DNA from: Alternaria dauci
Taxonomy: Eukaryota > Ascomycota > Dothideomycetes > Pleosporales > Pleosporaceae
Length of the DNA: 64,000 nt
Direction: 5' to 3'
Assembly (NCBI RefSeq): GCF_042100115.1
Contig: NC_091277.1
Location: 2,356,001-2,420,000 of the forward strand
Shown here: in pieces, positions 22,092 to 33,644 of the stretch
Layout of the letters: each line of letters begins with the position of its first letter
How positions within the stretch are numbered: position 1 is the stretch's first letter
Notes under the pieces: model-generated
Told to the model about the DNA's origin: nothing
Databases searched by the model: none
What the model saw: only the letters and a program-made list of their open reading frames with translations
Position numbers and translations under genes: made by a program

Positions 22092-23852
22092 TCAACCATT
22101 TGTCTTTATCCTAAGAGAAGTTCCAAGGGACGGGCGGCCCAGTTTATGCCACATCTCCGACAGCATCTGGTCTTTGTAGCTTTTTCTAGGTTCTCCTTGG
22201 AACACCGACCAGAAGTGTCCTTCTTCTATGCTAACCATGAAAGTTGACAACTGCATCATGACTTCGAGATTGATGTCAAGTCTGTACCGGCTGGATTCGC
22301 ATCGAACTGCGCGTACCTTCTTTTCCGCGGCAATCAACAACTCTCCCATACGCTGTTGGGCATCTTGCCTGAACTTGAACATCTCTCCAAGAGCATGATC
22401 TGTGGGTAGCGGCAGCTCCATCGGTGTCATCGGCGTTGTCGACTGATGTTCTTCTTCGTTTGACGACTTCACACCAGCGAAGCCGACAATCGAGTGAGAA
22501 GCGCAACCTTTCTTGCACCGCAAGTCGCATGCTTCAACGAGAGCGTATGTGACGAATTCAGCCTTATTCAGCAACTCCCAAACATTTGTAGAAAGACGCA
22601 GCAATACACAAGGCCGTCGTGATACTGTCCTCCAGTCATGCGCATAGACTATACTGTACATGTTGGGTACGTCCGCGTGGCTGAGCTTCGGCGAGACACA
22701 TGCTTGGAACGCTCGCAAAGCCGGCTGGAAGGATGACCGGTCAATGCCCCTGTGCAGACTGTGACTTGATCCGCAATATCGCCAGTCTAGATAGCAATCC
22801 AGTTCTAAACTGGTGCGATCATGCATATGCTTGTCTTTCTGTCCCTTGATCAAATAACGACCGTAGCATTCCACAAATCTGAATGGTTCCCGCAAGACCT
22901 TGCGGTCTAGTATGAGCCTCAAGAGCTGCCATACCGTAAGACTGTAATCGATCAGACTGCTGAGCTCCAAGTCCTTTTTCCTGTCGCCGACGAGACCGAG
23001 TAGAGCGAACACACCATCTAGGGGCATTGAGCAAGGCAGCATGCCAAAGTCCGCAAACAACGACTCAAAGGTCCATCGCACGTTTTCCCTCCGCAGACGT
23101 ATCAAATCGAACGTTTTGCTTACACGCAGCGAATCAGGCGTGTTATGGAAAGGCCAACTGACTACAATACTTTCAAACTCACGGTAAGAAAGCTTGTACC
23201 TCCCCACCAGAACCATAATCTTTTTGGCCAGTAGAAACTCTTGCACAATCCACAATCGTCCCCAGTACTCTCTTTGTACTAAACATTCCGATTGCTCACT
23301 CCGTCGTAGACTACGACGTGCATCTCTATCACGCCAATGGACGAGATCTTTCATCCGGTGTTTGTCGAATATGCTCGTATACGGTAATCGGTTGATGCGG
23401 CCGAGCCAACAGTAGACGCATTTAGTGCCAGAGTAGATCCGCTTCATCTCTTGAACCTGATGACTCCGCTCTTGCACGTCATATTGGTTGATGCATATGG
23501 CATCCAGCCATATGACCTGCGTTCGGTACCGGCTGCGGAACGCTTCAAGAAACCGGAAGAGGTTTTCGCGCACCTCGAAAGACTTGCCGTCCAGCAGTAT
23601 AGACTTTGTCGGCTCGGGCGGACCCCAGACGTAGGAGCCAGCGAAATATTGATCTTCCTCAGCCGAGATTGAAGCAGTGTATAGCTCACATTGCAGAGGA
23701 GAGTTGAACCTCAAGCTAGGTAGTACACGCAGAAGTCTGAAGCTGTCGCCGTCTGGCGGAAGAGGTGAGTATCGCAAAGAAGCAGGATTTGGTGCGTCTA
23801 TCGGGTTCGGTACCACTTTGGGAGCTGTAGTATCTGTCGACATGGCAGACAT
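22092..23852 (-). CDS. HET-domain protein (heterokaryon incompatibility type)
   Basis: Single exon; from the ATG at 23852 it encodes 586 residues (another in-frame ATG exists at 23954). The HET domain lies at about 70-220: YFAGSYVWGPPEP, then VIWLDAICINQYDVQERSHQ and VQEMKRIYSGTKCVYCWLG, the three classic blocks. HET domains trigger programmed cell death when non-self partners meet after hyphal fusion; not all family members act in incompatibility. The C-terminal 350 residues have no second domain that I recognise (no NACHT, WD or ankyrin repeats visible). Start chosen for its position just before the conserved N-terminus. It lies between tRNA-Tyr and a decayed kinase-like gene, a setting typical of fast-changing regions. 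Confidence 0.9.
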   Translation of the reverse strand: MSAMSTDTTAPKVVPNPIDAPNPASLRYSPLPPDGDSFRLLRVLPSLRFNSPLQCELYTASISAEEDQYFAGSYVWGPPEPTKSILLDGKSFEVRENLFRFLEAFRSRYRTQVIWLDAICINQYDVQERSHQVQEMKRIYSGTKCVYCWLGRINRLPYTSIFDKHRMKDLVHWRDRDARRSLRRSEQSECLVQREYWGRLWIVQEFLLAKKIMVLVGRYKLSYREFESIVVSWPFHNTPDSLRVSKTFDLIRLRRENVRWTFESLFADFGMLPCSMPLDGVFALLGLVGDRKKDLELSSLIDYSLTVWQLLRLILDRKVLREPFRFVECYGRYLIKGQKDKHMHDRTSLELDCYLDWRYCGSSHSLHRGIDRSSFQPALRAFQACVSPKLSHADVPNMYSIVYAHDWRTVSRRPCVLLRLSTNVWELLNKAEFVTYALVEACDLRCKKGCASHSIVGFAGVKSSNEEEHQSTTPMTPMELPLPTDHALGEMFKFRQDAQQRMGELLIAAEKKVRAVRCESSRYRLDINLEVMMQLSTFMVSIEEGHFWSVFQGEPRKSYKDQMLSEMWHKLGRPSLGTSLRIKTNG

Positions 23853-23981
23853 TGGATGATCATGGTAGCGAGACGAAGACGAACGGGTCAAAAGGAGAAG
23901 GGCGGCTGAGCGAGTCCGTGTTAGGAGCCGATATTGGGGGCCGTTGGGGGCCATTACCCCCACCAACCATCAACCCCAGTC

Positions 23982-24701
23982 CTACGCGAACATACGCCAT
24001 GTCCTCACCCTCGTGGATTTTATGGTCCGCACATCAAACCTGCGCTGAACCAACGGCCCCCGCTTACCCAATATGAATCTCACCACCGATACAGCGCATG
24101 TGTGCGCCGCGGTAGGAGATCTAATCACCAATGGCGATAAAATAGTTGTCTTGATGCACTCCAACGGCTCGCAGATTGGTATTAAAGCCCTCTCCAACTT
24201 TTCTATCGCAAGTGACCGCTGTGGCTCATTGCTGTATCGTGTGTTCGGGTCGTTCGAACGAAAGCAGGGAGGCTTTGTCGAAGTCGAGGACGTAAAGGCA
24301 CGTGCGGGATGCCTTGCGAAATCGTCGTTCTCGGCTTGAGCTCGACTTGGAGCCAGATGCGCTGGGAACGATGTTCTCTGATGGGGTGTAGAAAGGTTCG
24401 GAAGAAGTATCGAGGTTGTTCGCATATTTGCCTTGCAATTCGTCCCAATCGTTCTCTTCGCCAAGTGCAAAATGGACGATGTCGCGACATCTCGGTCGCG
24501 GCCGATTTTGTGTGCGAGTGTGGGAAGACTCGGGGACGTGTATATGATGCCACATGTACCGCGACCGATGATGCAAAGATCCGTAAGCGCTGCCACTGTA
24601 GCAGTCGGGGCCGGCGGAATGACGGGCTCGCGCTTTGGTGCAGGTATTAGGCTCGCTGCGTACGCCTCTCGCATGACATCGATCGGGTGCTTCTGCGACA
24701 T
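23982..24701 (-). pseudogene. DUF3669-like (kinase-fold) gene relic
   Basis: An open frame of 239 codons starts MSQKHPIDVMREAYAASL and includes LCIIGRGTCGIIY followed by LAHKIGRDRD, a GxGxxG loop and Lys as at the start of fungal DUF3669 proteins, which are distant protein-kinase-fold families. After about residue 75 the frame no longer resembles the family. A different frame (24576-24226) instead carries CLYVLDFDKASLLSFE, resembling the family's C-terminal block LW(M/L)LDFDKA. The central several hundred residues expected in an intact member are missing. I read this as a decayed copy with deletion and frameshift. Family assignment is from memory of motifs. Confidence 0.45.
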
Positions 24702-25569
24702 CGTAATAGTTGCGCCTAAAGGTATTCGAGGTCTAAGCTGTTGTCAGGGTGTTTGTAAAGTTAGTAATGTATCCCATAACAGATGCGATGCATGCGCCGG
24801 AAGTTATCCTGGCTCATTTGAATCATATCATGTTGAGCCATGGTTGTCATGCTGTGGTTCTCCAGTCCGGGCATGCCTATTGGGATAACGCGTAAACGTC
24901 ACTCTTTGTCTCTCCTCGGGTTCTCTGCATTAGAGCAAGGGACTGCGAAACTCATTGAACTACGATGACTTGGATGTGCGAGTATCGACTTAGTCCAAGG
25001 AGGCTGGCAGATGGGAATCATGCGTACGTGGTGGTCGTGTTGACGCTCGTGTGCGTGAAACGCGACAAGCTCGCACCTGGATCGTGCAGCCACCTCGTCA
25101 CGATGGAGCTAGACTGGAAACAGATGACACGTGATTGCGCGACAGGGCGGACACGCGCTTGAAGAGCCAGCAGTTGATACCGTTCAAGGCATGCTGCATC
25201 ATGAGAAGAAGATATCGCGTACGCGTGAAAGAGACATGCTATCTAATAAAGGCTGGTCATGCTAGGTTTTCCAATGATAGGTACCTGGATAAGAGAGGAA
25301 CGTCACAACGGTGAGCAGCAACAGGAACAATGAGGATGAACACAGTGATACTACAGGGCTTACATTTGTAGTGTCTCTTTTTTGTAAGCCTTTCCCTGCT
25401 TTAACTCGAGGCATGCTTCGTACATATTCTGGCGAATACCAGCTTGACATTCCCACGGGGTGTAGCACAACTCTAGACCTCGCACGTCTTTTTACACATA
25501 TCTTCATGATCCCGTACATGCTTCTCTGTCGTGATCTCCGTAGTGATCTACCCCTTTATATGATCTCAT
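24702..25569. other. Intergenic, 0.87 kb
   Basis: Between the kinase-like relic and the 3' end of the next minus-strand gene. No open frame with domain support and no repeat recognised. Confidence 0.45.
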
Positions 25570-28500
25570 TTACTCCTCAACGAAGAATCTCGCTGCGAAG
25601 ACGACATCACTCTCTGTGAACACTCCCAGCCTCTCGCTCTTGACCTGTCTTAAGATGCCTTGTTTATTCTTCTTGTCCTTGCTCTCTGCATACGCGGTTA
25701 CGCAGTCCCTGTTCAGCAGTGGATTGTCGTTGGTCTTCAGGCGATTGGGGCTCCGTGGCTCCTTGGGTAAGGTACGTTGAGCAGCTTTGCGCTTCTTAGC
25801 AGCTGGAGACTGGGATGTCAAGGAATCACCGCATGGAACTTGGGATTTTGGGAGGATTGGAGTGAGCTTCACCGGGCCTGGAGCGTAATTGCCGGGTCGG
25901 TGTTCAGGTGACGCCTTACGTTCGGGTGAGCCATCTGCCTGTGGGATGGGAGCAGGAGATGATTCAATAAGTGCTCGAGGCGAACATTTGTATGAACGAG
26001 GTTTCGTCTCAGGTTCGGGAGTCGTATGGAGGCTAGAAAGAGGGGATGATGTACCGGTATCCCATGCTTCAGGGGTTTGAACAGTTGGCACGACAGCCTT
26101 GGGCAGTACTACCACATCAGATGCATTTCCCTGATTTTCAGAAGGCCGACATCGTCGAAGTCGCGCTGATGCCTCGCGTAGAATCTCTTCCGGGTCCTCA
26201 AACCAGATTGGGCTTGCCTTTGGGCCCTGTACGCCGAGTATGCTGGTACTAGAGGTTGTGCGACGCGAAGACCTTTTCTTTGTTACACGCTGATCTTGAT
26301 TGCCTGTATCGATAAGAGCCTTGTCGCTACCCAATTTGGCCATCGCAACCTTCTCAGGGTTGTTCTTCAGGATGGGTTCCTTGGCATCGGTAGCGTGCTG
26401 GCCAGTCGAGACATCTGCATGGCAAGTACTGGTCGGCTGTTGCTCGACCGTAGCAATATATGGGCCTATATTCTCGTGCTCCGACGATGATGTGGGTGTC
26501 AGACTTCCCTTCTGGACCGGAACCTTCTTTGTCCCGCGATTTTCCGTGAACGTTCTTCCTTGCTCAAGGGGGTTTGCATGTTGCTTTTCGCCTTGGGCCG
26601 ATGCCTCTTGAGTTTTGAGTTTCACTGGGTGGTTGGGAGATATGCCAATATGCTGCGCAGGATCCCATTGGTGGTCCACCAAGATTGAATCTTCTTTTCC
26701 GTGAACAACCAAGCGCTTGACCTCGATGCTAGACTTCACCTTCTTTGCCTGTTGGAAAGAAGAAGCTTTCTGTGGAGAGAGACTTCGCTTTGGCTTTGGC
26801 TTTGTAGGTACCGAGTACAGAGCTGCCGGCGGCAATGGCAGCGAAAGTCGATGGTCGAATGGTGGAAAGGGCGCTTGTGGTGGTGAGAATCCCTGGAGCC
26901 TAGGAAAAGCTGGAGCCTGCGGTAAAATTTTTGGCTTGTAGAACTCAGATCCGCCAGCGAGAGGAAAACATACTCCGGGCAGGTTGTGGTTTGGACGTAA
27001 GTAGTGTGTATTAAAAGAGTCACTACGTGGTTGATCAGGCGAGGAGTACGGATACGGACCGGACCTTGAGGGGCCATGTGGAAGTCCTGACACCAATGGA
27101 GCGAAAGACGACACGGTCGGAACGCCTGTGCCCCGGGAATCTATCGGAAAGCGGTTTAGTGGACTGGGAGGTTGGCCGCTGTAGTCGAACGGGATCTGAC
27201 GCATGAGATCATTAGGCGCGACTCCTCCCAGGGTTGGGTCCGAGAACTGAGCGGCATACGGTGATGGACGCATCTGAGGCGTCTGTAAGTTCGGGGGGAT
27301 ATCTGAGAACATCATTTTCAGAGCAGATCCTGCTTGCGACATGATGTCCACTTGTGGCTTGTATGCTCTATCTTGGCCTTGTAGTTGCGCATGTACTCGT
27401 GCAGACCCCGGTGAGAACAGCAAGTTTCGGCCCTTTGAATCTGGTGTTTGAAGTACTGTAGTCTTTGATTCAACTTGGACAGGTGGTGGAATCGACGGTG
27501 TCAAAGGACCCATGGTCGGGTGATGCAGAGCCGATGGTAAAACAGGTGATACGTCCTGTGTCAACCGCACTCTTGACTGAATAGCCTGTCTCTTGGGGGG
27601 AGAACCATAGTCCGGATCGCCATCTCGCTCTGCATCCATGTCAATGACCTCTGAGCTCGGCTCGGTGGTATTCTGGGGATCCGCCTCGCTCTCGCTCTTA
27701 CCAGATGCCTCTGCACGCGGCCGCAAAGTAGTGCCATCAGCATCGAGCACGAACGGGTAGCTTTCGTCAACCATGCGCTTCGGTGCTTTCAAATAGCCCA
27801 CACCACTAGTGAGTTTCCTACCTTCGCCAGCAGTGACGACTACATCGATGATGCCGAAAGTCTTTCCACCTGGCGTCTGCATGTTGCGCACTTGGTTCGG
27901 CATCTGTATTGTCGCAAGCGCGTGGAGGAACTCGGCAGTGGGAGGCTTGCTGCCCCCTTCGTCTTGGCCCCGCTCTCGCGCTTCAGTCTGGAGCGCGTGA
28001 CAAAGGTGTTGCCATCGCTGTTCTACCGAAACCAGTGAAGTATTATTTCTAGCATTACCGTCTGCTGCCACTTCGGGAGGCAGGATCACCCAAGGTCGCT
28101 CGGCGAGGAAGTCGATCCTGGTTCCTGCGAAGACCTGGTGGTTACTCTTCGCTCCGGACTTGACATCGTGGGTAGGTATGAACAAGCAGGCGGAGAGTGT
28201 CCCATTGAAGAGGACTTCGATCTTGAGGGATGTTTTCTGGTTGTAGAGGCCGGATATGTACGTCTTGTCGGAGAGGTTGACGTGAAGGGCAAGTGCTTTC
28301 GGTTTGTGGAGTGAGGCGCCGTCTGTGAAGCTTTGGTCAGTCGCGATGATGCTATCAGAAATCTGGAGAAGGTGCGTACCCGTTGTTGTTTCCTGCTTGT
28401 CGTACACGTCGTTCTTGACCCGAGTCTGCATAAAAGGCGCGTTTGCGACCCAGTTGAGCTGGAAAGCGTACTCATCACCAGGGAAAGGCACGACTTCCTC

Positions 28501-28656
28501 TCTCAGCAACCTCCTCTTCAGGAGCCTCCTTTCAGCCGATTCAGACTGCAGCTTGGCTGCGTCGCCCTTTCTCAATATGATTTTCTGTGTAGTTGAGTCT
28601 TCGAGCGGCGTCGCGCTCAGTCGCACCGACACGCCGCGTGCGAAATAGGTAGGCAT
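25570..28656 (-). CDS. Large conserved-looking nuclear hypothetical protein (1028 aa)
   Basis: Single exon of 1028 residues from the ATG at 28656 (MPTYFARGVSVRLSATPLED). The first 270 residues look globular: strands such as YAFQLNWVANAPFMQT and KALALHVNLSDKTYISGLY, ending in IDVVVTAGEGRKLTSG. The remaining 750 residues are Pro/Ser/Gln-rich and probably disordered, with basic clusters that look like nuclear localisation signals (KPKPKRSLSPQK, AAKKRKAAQR, KKRSSRR). The last 60 residues are again less biased. I do not recognise the family. A regulatory or chromatin-linked role is possible from the NLS-like clusters, but is only a guess. Confidence 0.8.
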   Translation of the reverse strand: MPTYFARGVSVRLSATPLEDSTTQKIILRKGDAAKLQSESAERRLLKRRLLREEVVPFPGDEYAFQLNWVANAPFMQTRVKNDVYDKQETTTGTHLLQISDSIIATDQSFTDGASLHKPKALALHVNLSDKTYISGLYNQKTSLKIEVLFNGTLSACLFIPTHDVKSGAKSNHQVFAGTRIDFLAERPWVILPPEVAADGNARNNTSLVSVEQRWQHLCHALQTEARERGQDEGGSKPPTAEFLHALATIQMPNQVRNMQTPGGKTFGIIDVVVTAGEGRKLTSGVGYLKAPKRMVDESYPFVLDADGTTLRPRAEASGKSESEADPQNTTEPSSEVIDMDAERDGDPDYGSPPKRQAIQSRVRLTQDVSPVLPSALHHPTMGPLTPSIPPPVQVESKTTVLQTPDSKGRNLLFSPGSARVHAQLQGQDRAYKPQVDIMSQAGSALKMMFSDIPPNLQTPQMRPSPYAAQFSDPTLGGVAPNDLMRQIPFDYSGQPPSPLNRFPIDSRGTGVPTVSSFAPLVSGLPHGPSRSGPYPYSSPDQPRSDSFNTHYLRPNHNLPGVCFPLAGGSEFYKPKILPQAPAFPRLQGFSPPQAPFPPFDHRLSLPLPPAALYSVPTKPKPKRSLSPQKASSFQQAKKVKSSIEVKRLVVHGKEDSILVDHQWDPAQHIGISPNHPVKLKTQEASAQGEKQHANPLEQGRTFTENRGTKKVPVQKGSLTPTSSSEHENIGPYIATVEQQPTSTCHADVSTGQHATDAKEPILKNNPEKVAMAKLGSDKALIDTGNQDQRVTKKRSSRRTTSSTSILGVQGPKASPIWFEDPEEILREASARLRRCRPSENQGNASDVVVLPKAVVPTVQTPEAWDTGTSSPLSSLHTTPEPETKPRSYKCSPRALIESSPAPIPQADGSPERKASPEHRPGNYAPGPVKLTPILPKSQVPCGDSLTSQSPAAKKRKAAQRTLPKEPRSPNRLKTNDNPLLNRDCVTAYAESKDKKNKQGILRQVKSERLGVFTESDVVFAARFFVEE

Positions 28657-29169
28657 ATTTGGAGGATGTGAAGCAATATACAAGTATTATAACATGACTG
28701 CCGCAAGAAGCACAGCTACAACGCCTGGCAATTGGGTGATTTCCAGTCGATTGAGTGTCGTGGTGCCGTCTAGAGTGTATCGATCATGGCGGGGTACGTG
28801 GTAGTCGTTGTGGTGACCGGGCGCTGTTGTTATCGCGTGACGTATATCGTGGGTTTCCATTTAGGGTAGGCGCCCTCCAGTACTCTTTCCACACGTTCTC
28901 GCCGTAGCCAGAACCCCCCTGCGTCCACATCACGTTCCGCCACAGCCGGAGACGTACTACAAAAACGCACCTCACTCTACATTGTCACCAGATGTCGGAC
29001 GAGAAAAAGAGAGTTTCGGATGTTCAAATCGCCCAAACCGATGACGAGAAACATGTCAAGAACACCGAGAGCAGACTCTATGATAAGATATGAGAGCAGG
29101 ACGGGATACCTACGGATGGAGGCAGCATTCACCAAGGCAGTCTCCCTGTAATGCGGCACTCACAGGGGC
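28657..29169. other. Intergenic, with a 33-codon ORF
   Basis: Promoter side of the 1028-aa protein gene. On the plus strand 28992-29093 encodes 33 residues beginning MSDEKKRVSDVQIAQTDDEK, strongly charged and coding-like, ending DKI. No splice extension was found. It could be a small gene, an upstream exon or chance. Confidence 0.35.
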
Positions 29170-30097
29170 TCACAGTTCAACCTCGCCCCCCGACTCAACG
29201 AAGCCACCACCACTTCTTTGCTGTTCAGTGCCGTTGACGCCCCAATCGTCAGTGATGATACCGATCGGTGGACCGCCTAAAACATCGCCTAGCTCGCCTA
29301 TTGTCTTCTCATACACACTCGTAATACCGCGCTCTTCCCATTCGTCATCTTCGTCGTCTTCGTTATTATCTTCAAACCCTTCAAAGGTCACGGTGTCTTG
29401 ACGTCTACCTGTCTCCCCCTCTCCTTCCGTGTCGGTGTCCATGGCCTCGCCTATATCATCCTCGTCGCCGACTACGCTGTCCCCGCTCATGACTCGTGTG
29501 ACGATAAGCCGAGTCCGATCTACAACGCCCTTTAAGCGCACTTTGTCTGTTGTAGTGACTGTACGGCCATTTTCAAAGCCAGGCAGATGCTCGCCAGATG
29601 CAGTGTCGCGGCCAGTGAGCAAGGAGGAGAAGGCATAGTCGAGCTTGGATAGTAGGCGGAACGTAGCTTGGGCCGAACGCGTTGAGGACCCGAAGAGAGG
29701 GAGGAAGTCGGCGATGAGGACGGCGAAGTTAAGTAGGTAAGGAATCTGGAGATTGGCTACACATCTCACGGTTAGCGAAGCTTATCTTCAGGACGAGAGA
29801 GGGTAGCATACGTGACCCAGATACCCAGACAACATCTACTAGGCCGTCCAGATCCTTCGCGACCTCCCAAAACGCCTTGTATCCCTCCTCCTCGCCCGGC
29901 ACAGGCCTGAGCTTGCGGTTCGTCATGCGGTTGTCCACTCGCTTCTGGATTCTGTTGACGCCATGATCGAGATATCGTATCAAATCAGATTCCCTTGGTC
30001 CGCCAGGCTTCAGCGGGTTTTTGCGTGGTTGCGGAAGAGGTGACGCGTGCTGAGAGGGCGCCGCGGATGAAGCTGGCGGGGTGGGAATCTCAGCCAT
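29170..30097 (-). CDS. Conserved-looking hypothetical protein (290 aa)
   Basis: Two exons: 30097-29812 and 29756-29170 with a 55-nt intron (branch GCTAAC), giving 290 residues. After a Pro/Ser-rich start, a globular segment at about 30-190 is mostly helical: DLIRYLDHGVNRIQKRVDN, KDLDGLVDVVWVSG, then PNLQIPYLLNFAVLIADFLP, TFRLLSKLDYAFSSLLTG and KVRLKGVVDRTRLIVTRV. The C-terminal 100 residues are acidic (Glu/Asp runs) and probably disordered. I cannot name the family with confidence. No signal peptide or membrane helix, so a nuclear or cytosolic protein is likely. Confidence 0.82.
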
Positions 30098-31986
30098 GCT
30101 GACTGTATGCTTCCGCGCACGATTGTCGTATGATGTGAGGGAAGTCTAGCACTCTGTGCACTTCTAAGGTGGCAGATACTGATGTAAGGTGGTGAGTAAG
30201 CTGTGGGGTATAGTCGTCATTCTACGCTGCAAGGTAACCGACCGATTCTGGAGGGTGTAGACACATATATATGGTCTAATTTTGACGATGGTGGCGATGG
30301 TGATTCGGTAATTGTAAGTTGCTCATCGTCTATAGGTCATTGCCGGACCGTGGGTGGGATGGGGTGTACTATGGTATTGTTTCGCGATCGCAGCGCGTCT
30401 TCGAGACACTCACACACATACACTAATTGTGCATCTCTCACACTGGCTGCAAGGTGAGCAGGCTCTCGTTTGTCGCGTGCGTGCGAGAACGGACCCGGCT
30501 GGTATCTTTTTAGATGAAAGGCTGCACTGGTAGATGCTGCGCGTAACTCGGACGTGGAGCTCCTGATGATGAAATGATGTTCACAGGTGGTAGCTGCGTT
30601 GCTGCATAGCTCCTACCCTGTTCGCAACACCCCGCAACACCAACATTATACTCCCAGCAGCCATCAGGAAATTCGATCATTCTGGCTACTCCTCGCCTTC
30701 ACGTGCCTGCACACCCTTTCGCCATTTCGTTATCAGTGCCTTTTCTCAAATCAAGTTTTACCGGAACACTTCCAGCACGCTAGACAACGCCTTCAACACA
30801 GAGACGCACTGCGCTTTCCAAGGGGGAAGATCACTTCCCCGTAAGATTCGCAATACAACGGGAAAGTTGCATGCTTCGGAGTTGCGATGCTTCGGAGTTC
30901 AGCTGCTATACCGTGCTACCAATATGGCAAAGTAAGGCGCCTACGACACCGGCACGCCGAAGTGCTGCCCCTGAGTGGACAGCGGGACTTGGTTGCGCTG
31001 ATTAATACCCAGCGCCCTTCCTGAGGGCTGCGCGTGCGCCCTACATGCCAATGTAGACATGCATACCCGACCAAGCCACTAAGCTAGCAATCTCACATGC
31101 TCGCGCGCGGACATGCTGAATCATTTGCGAAGTCGTCCTTTTTCTAGAAATCTTCTCTTGCTGCAAGAAAGAAAAATTTGCGAGCAAAAGCAACGTCGGA
31201 GTGCTCCGATGGTTGGACGAGGTTGAAACGCGACATTTATTGACTCTACCATTTAACGGCATAACGTCGAAAATTTGCAAAGAGACCAATGACACAACGT
31301 ATCCACTCGTCGTGTACCTTCAACGCGAGCAGTCAGAACGTGTCGCGCTCGGTCTACTTTTATGGCATGAGATCGTGCAGGGCTGCCTGAGGGCTCCAAC
31401 TGACCGCTAGAATACCGCCATGGCTGATCGGTGCGCTTCAAGCTAATGCCATCATGACGGAAAAGATCCCAGAACCTGGCTGAAGCGCCTTCGAGACCAT
31501 TGACGTGGTGGAGACCTTCTGGTGTCGTCGTGTACTCAGCTTTGAGAAATGTAGATGCGCGCACCTACATGGGTCTAGCGCACAACGCTATCGGCATATA
31601 GGGCGTGGTGTGTGATGGAAGGATGGGTGACTCCCCCCGGCTGGCGTATCCGACGGCAAACCTCTCAGCGCATCATCCATGTGCGGCCTGCAACCTTCTC
31701 ATCACTTACCCAGTCCTGGCATTGTGCCGCTTGTAGATGACTCAAGCAAGGGCGTGCCTGATTGTTCTGTATAAGACGACTCAAGGCCCACTCGTTCACA
31801 GCCCTGGAATCCAGACGTCTTATCTTCACTTGCCCCCAAGATTAGCCTGATCGCTTCCCATTCGCACTACCCCAGCTCTCCGCATTCGAGGCGTCTTGTC
31901 TGAGGGCCATAACCCCGCTTTTCGTGTGACTGCCCCTTGGCTGTTGCTTTCAGCAAGCTGGTCTTGAGACACGCGACATCTTCAAC
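30098..31986. other. Intergenic, 1.9 kb divergent region
   Basis: Between the 290-aa protein gene (-) and the arrestin-like gene (+). Open frames lack domains. Long pyrimidine-rich stretches near 31780-31980 are probably the arrestin-like gene's promoter and leader. Contains the 16-nt direct repeat listed separately. Confidence 0.45.
30871..30902. repeat. Direct repeat, 2 x 16 nt
   Basis: ATGCTTCGGAGTTGCG is followed at once by ATGCTTCGGAGTTCAG. No gene overlaps it. Confidence 0.8.
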
Positions 31987-33644
31987 ATGCCTTCTTCATC
32001 GAGCGCATCGTCGGTCGCGCCGCCAGACAGGATGCAAACACTTGGGAGCCAGATTGGCTACAAGGTTCGCAACATCTCGCATTATGGCCAACCAACAATC
32101 GAGATCGACTTGAACGAGACTGATGGCCACGGTCACAAGTTCATCACAAGCTATTCTTCCATGGATACTATTGAAGGCACAGTCACCATAACCGCGCCGC
32201 ACGACATACGCTTTGAGGATATCGATATTGCATTCACCGGTAAGAGACGACTGGTGTTTTGGGGTTGACGGCCATGACCTAACACATCACAGGTACCAGC
32301 CAGGTGTACGTCGACAGGATGACAACCGCACCCACCATGACTGGGCGGACAGAGGCAAAGCACCGGTTTTTGACTCTTAGGCAACCAATAGACCAATCAA
32401 ATTTCCCTACCCCAAGAATATTTGAAGCTCATAGAGCTTACAAATTCCCGTTCACATTCACCGTCCCATCGCAACTACTTCCAAAGGCCTGTGCACATAG
32501 TGTAGCCTCGGACCACATCCGCGACATGCACCTTACGCTTCCACCAAGCATTGGAGATCCTGATCTTGCTGGCTTTGGCAGTACATTGCTCGATGATTTG
32601 GCACCGGAGATGTCAAAAATCACTTATGCAATTCAAGTCAGGATCGCGCAGAACCGGGGATCAGAAGGTATTGCGCTGCTCTGTGAAAAGCTAAAGAAAG
32701 TTCGTGTCAAGCCAGCTTTTGCAGAGCAGCCTCCACTGAACATTGATCACAACGACGAGTACCGACCGCGACAAGAAAAGACAGTGAAGAAGGGTTTGTT
32801 CAAGGGAAAACTTGGAACCTTGTCCGCGAAGACTGTACAACCGTCACCCCTTGTCATACCGGGCGCGCGAACCGAGGGACGATTAATCACGACCATGGCC
32901 AAGGTGGTTCTACGATTCGATCCTACAGAGGAGACAAGCACACCACCGAAGCTTGGCTCGTTGTCAACGAAAATGAAAGTCTTGACGTACTATGCCTCCG
33001 CTCCTCGACAGAATCTCCCTACACGATCAACTCTCGGCTTTGACCTATCGCAAGGACTATACTCCGAATATGTACCCCTATCGAGTCTCTGCATTGCCTC
33101 CGCTCAATGGGAAAAGCACGATTCGGCACAAAATCCCAATCCAGAGAGCCTAGTCCGACGCGATTCTGGCATCAGCGACTGCTCGACTATGAGCGAAGCG
33201 GAGGAAGCCTTTGCAATGGGCATTCTACCCCCGTCCAAAGACTACAAGCAAGGCCTGTTCTACACCGCCCAAATACTTGTTCCAATCACCCTCCCCACAA
33301 CGCAGAACTTCATACCGACATTCCACTCCTGCCTCATCTCACGGACGTACACACTCGCATTGCAGTTCTCCGCCCACGGCAGCTCAAGCATACATCTCAA
33401 GGTCCCCGTGCAGATTTGCGCTGAAGGCAGTGACACCGGTATCGAGAATGCCAGAGCGAGGAGCGTGGAAGAGACGGCGTTCCGAGCCGCTGCGGACGCA
33501 TTTGCGCCGCGTAGTGTCGCGCCTCCGAGTTCCGAGACGGCGAGGAGTGCGAGTGTTGGGGCCAGAGACGAGATGCCGCCTGGGTATTCAACGTTTGCGT
33601 CGTCCAGTACGAGGTATAGTATCAGCCACTCTGTGGTTGCTTGA
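31987..33644 (+). CDS. Arrestin-like trafficking adaptor with PPGY motif
   Basis: Two exons (31987-32239, 32293-33644; 53-nt intron) give 534 residues. The N-terminal part (about 30-180) has the arrestin beta-sandwich pattern: PTIEIDLNE, TIEGTVTITAPHDIRFEDIDIAFTG, then KFPFTFTVPSQLLPKAC, as in fungal alpha-arrestin-like proteins. The middle holds a second beta-rich region with FYTAQILVPITLP. The C-terminal tail is Ser/Ala-rich and ends with EMPPGYSTF, which contains PPGY, a PY motif for WW domains of Rsp5/HulA ubiquitin ligases. By family such proteins select plasma membrane transporters for ubiquitination and endocytosis. The transporter targets are unknown. Confidence 0.85.
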
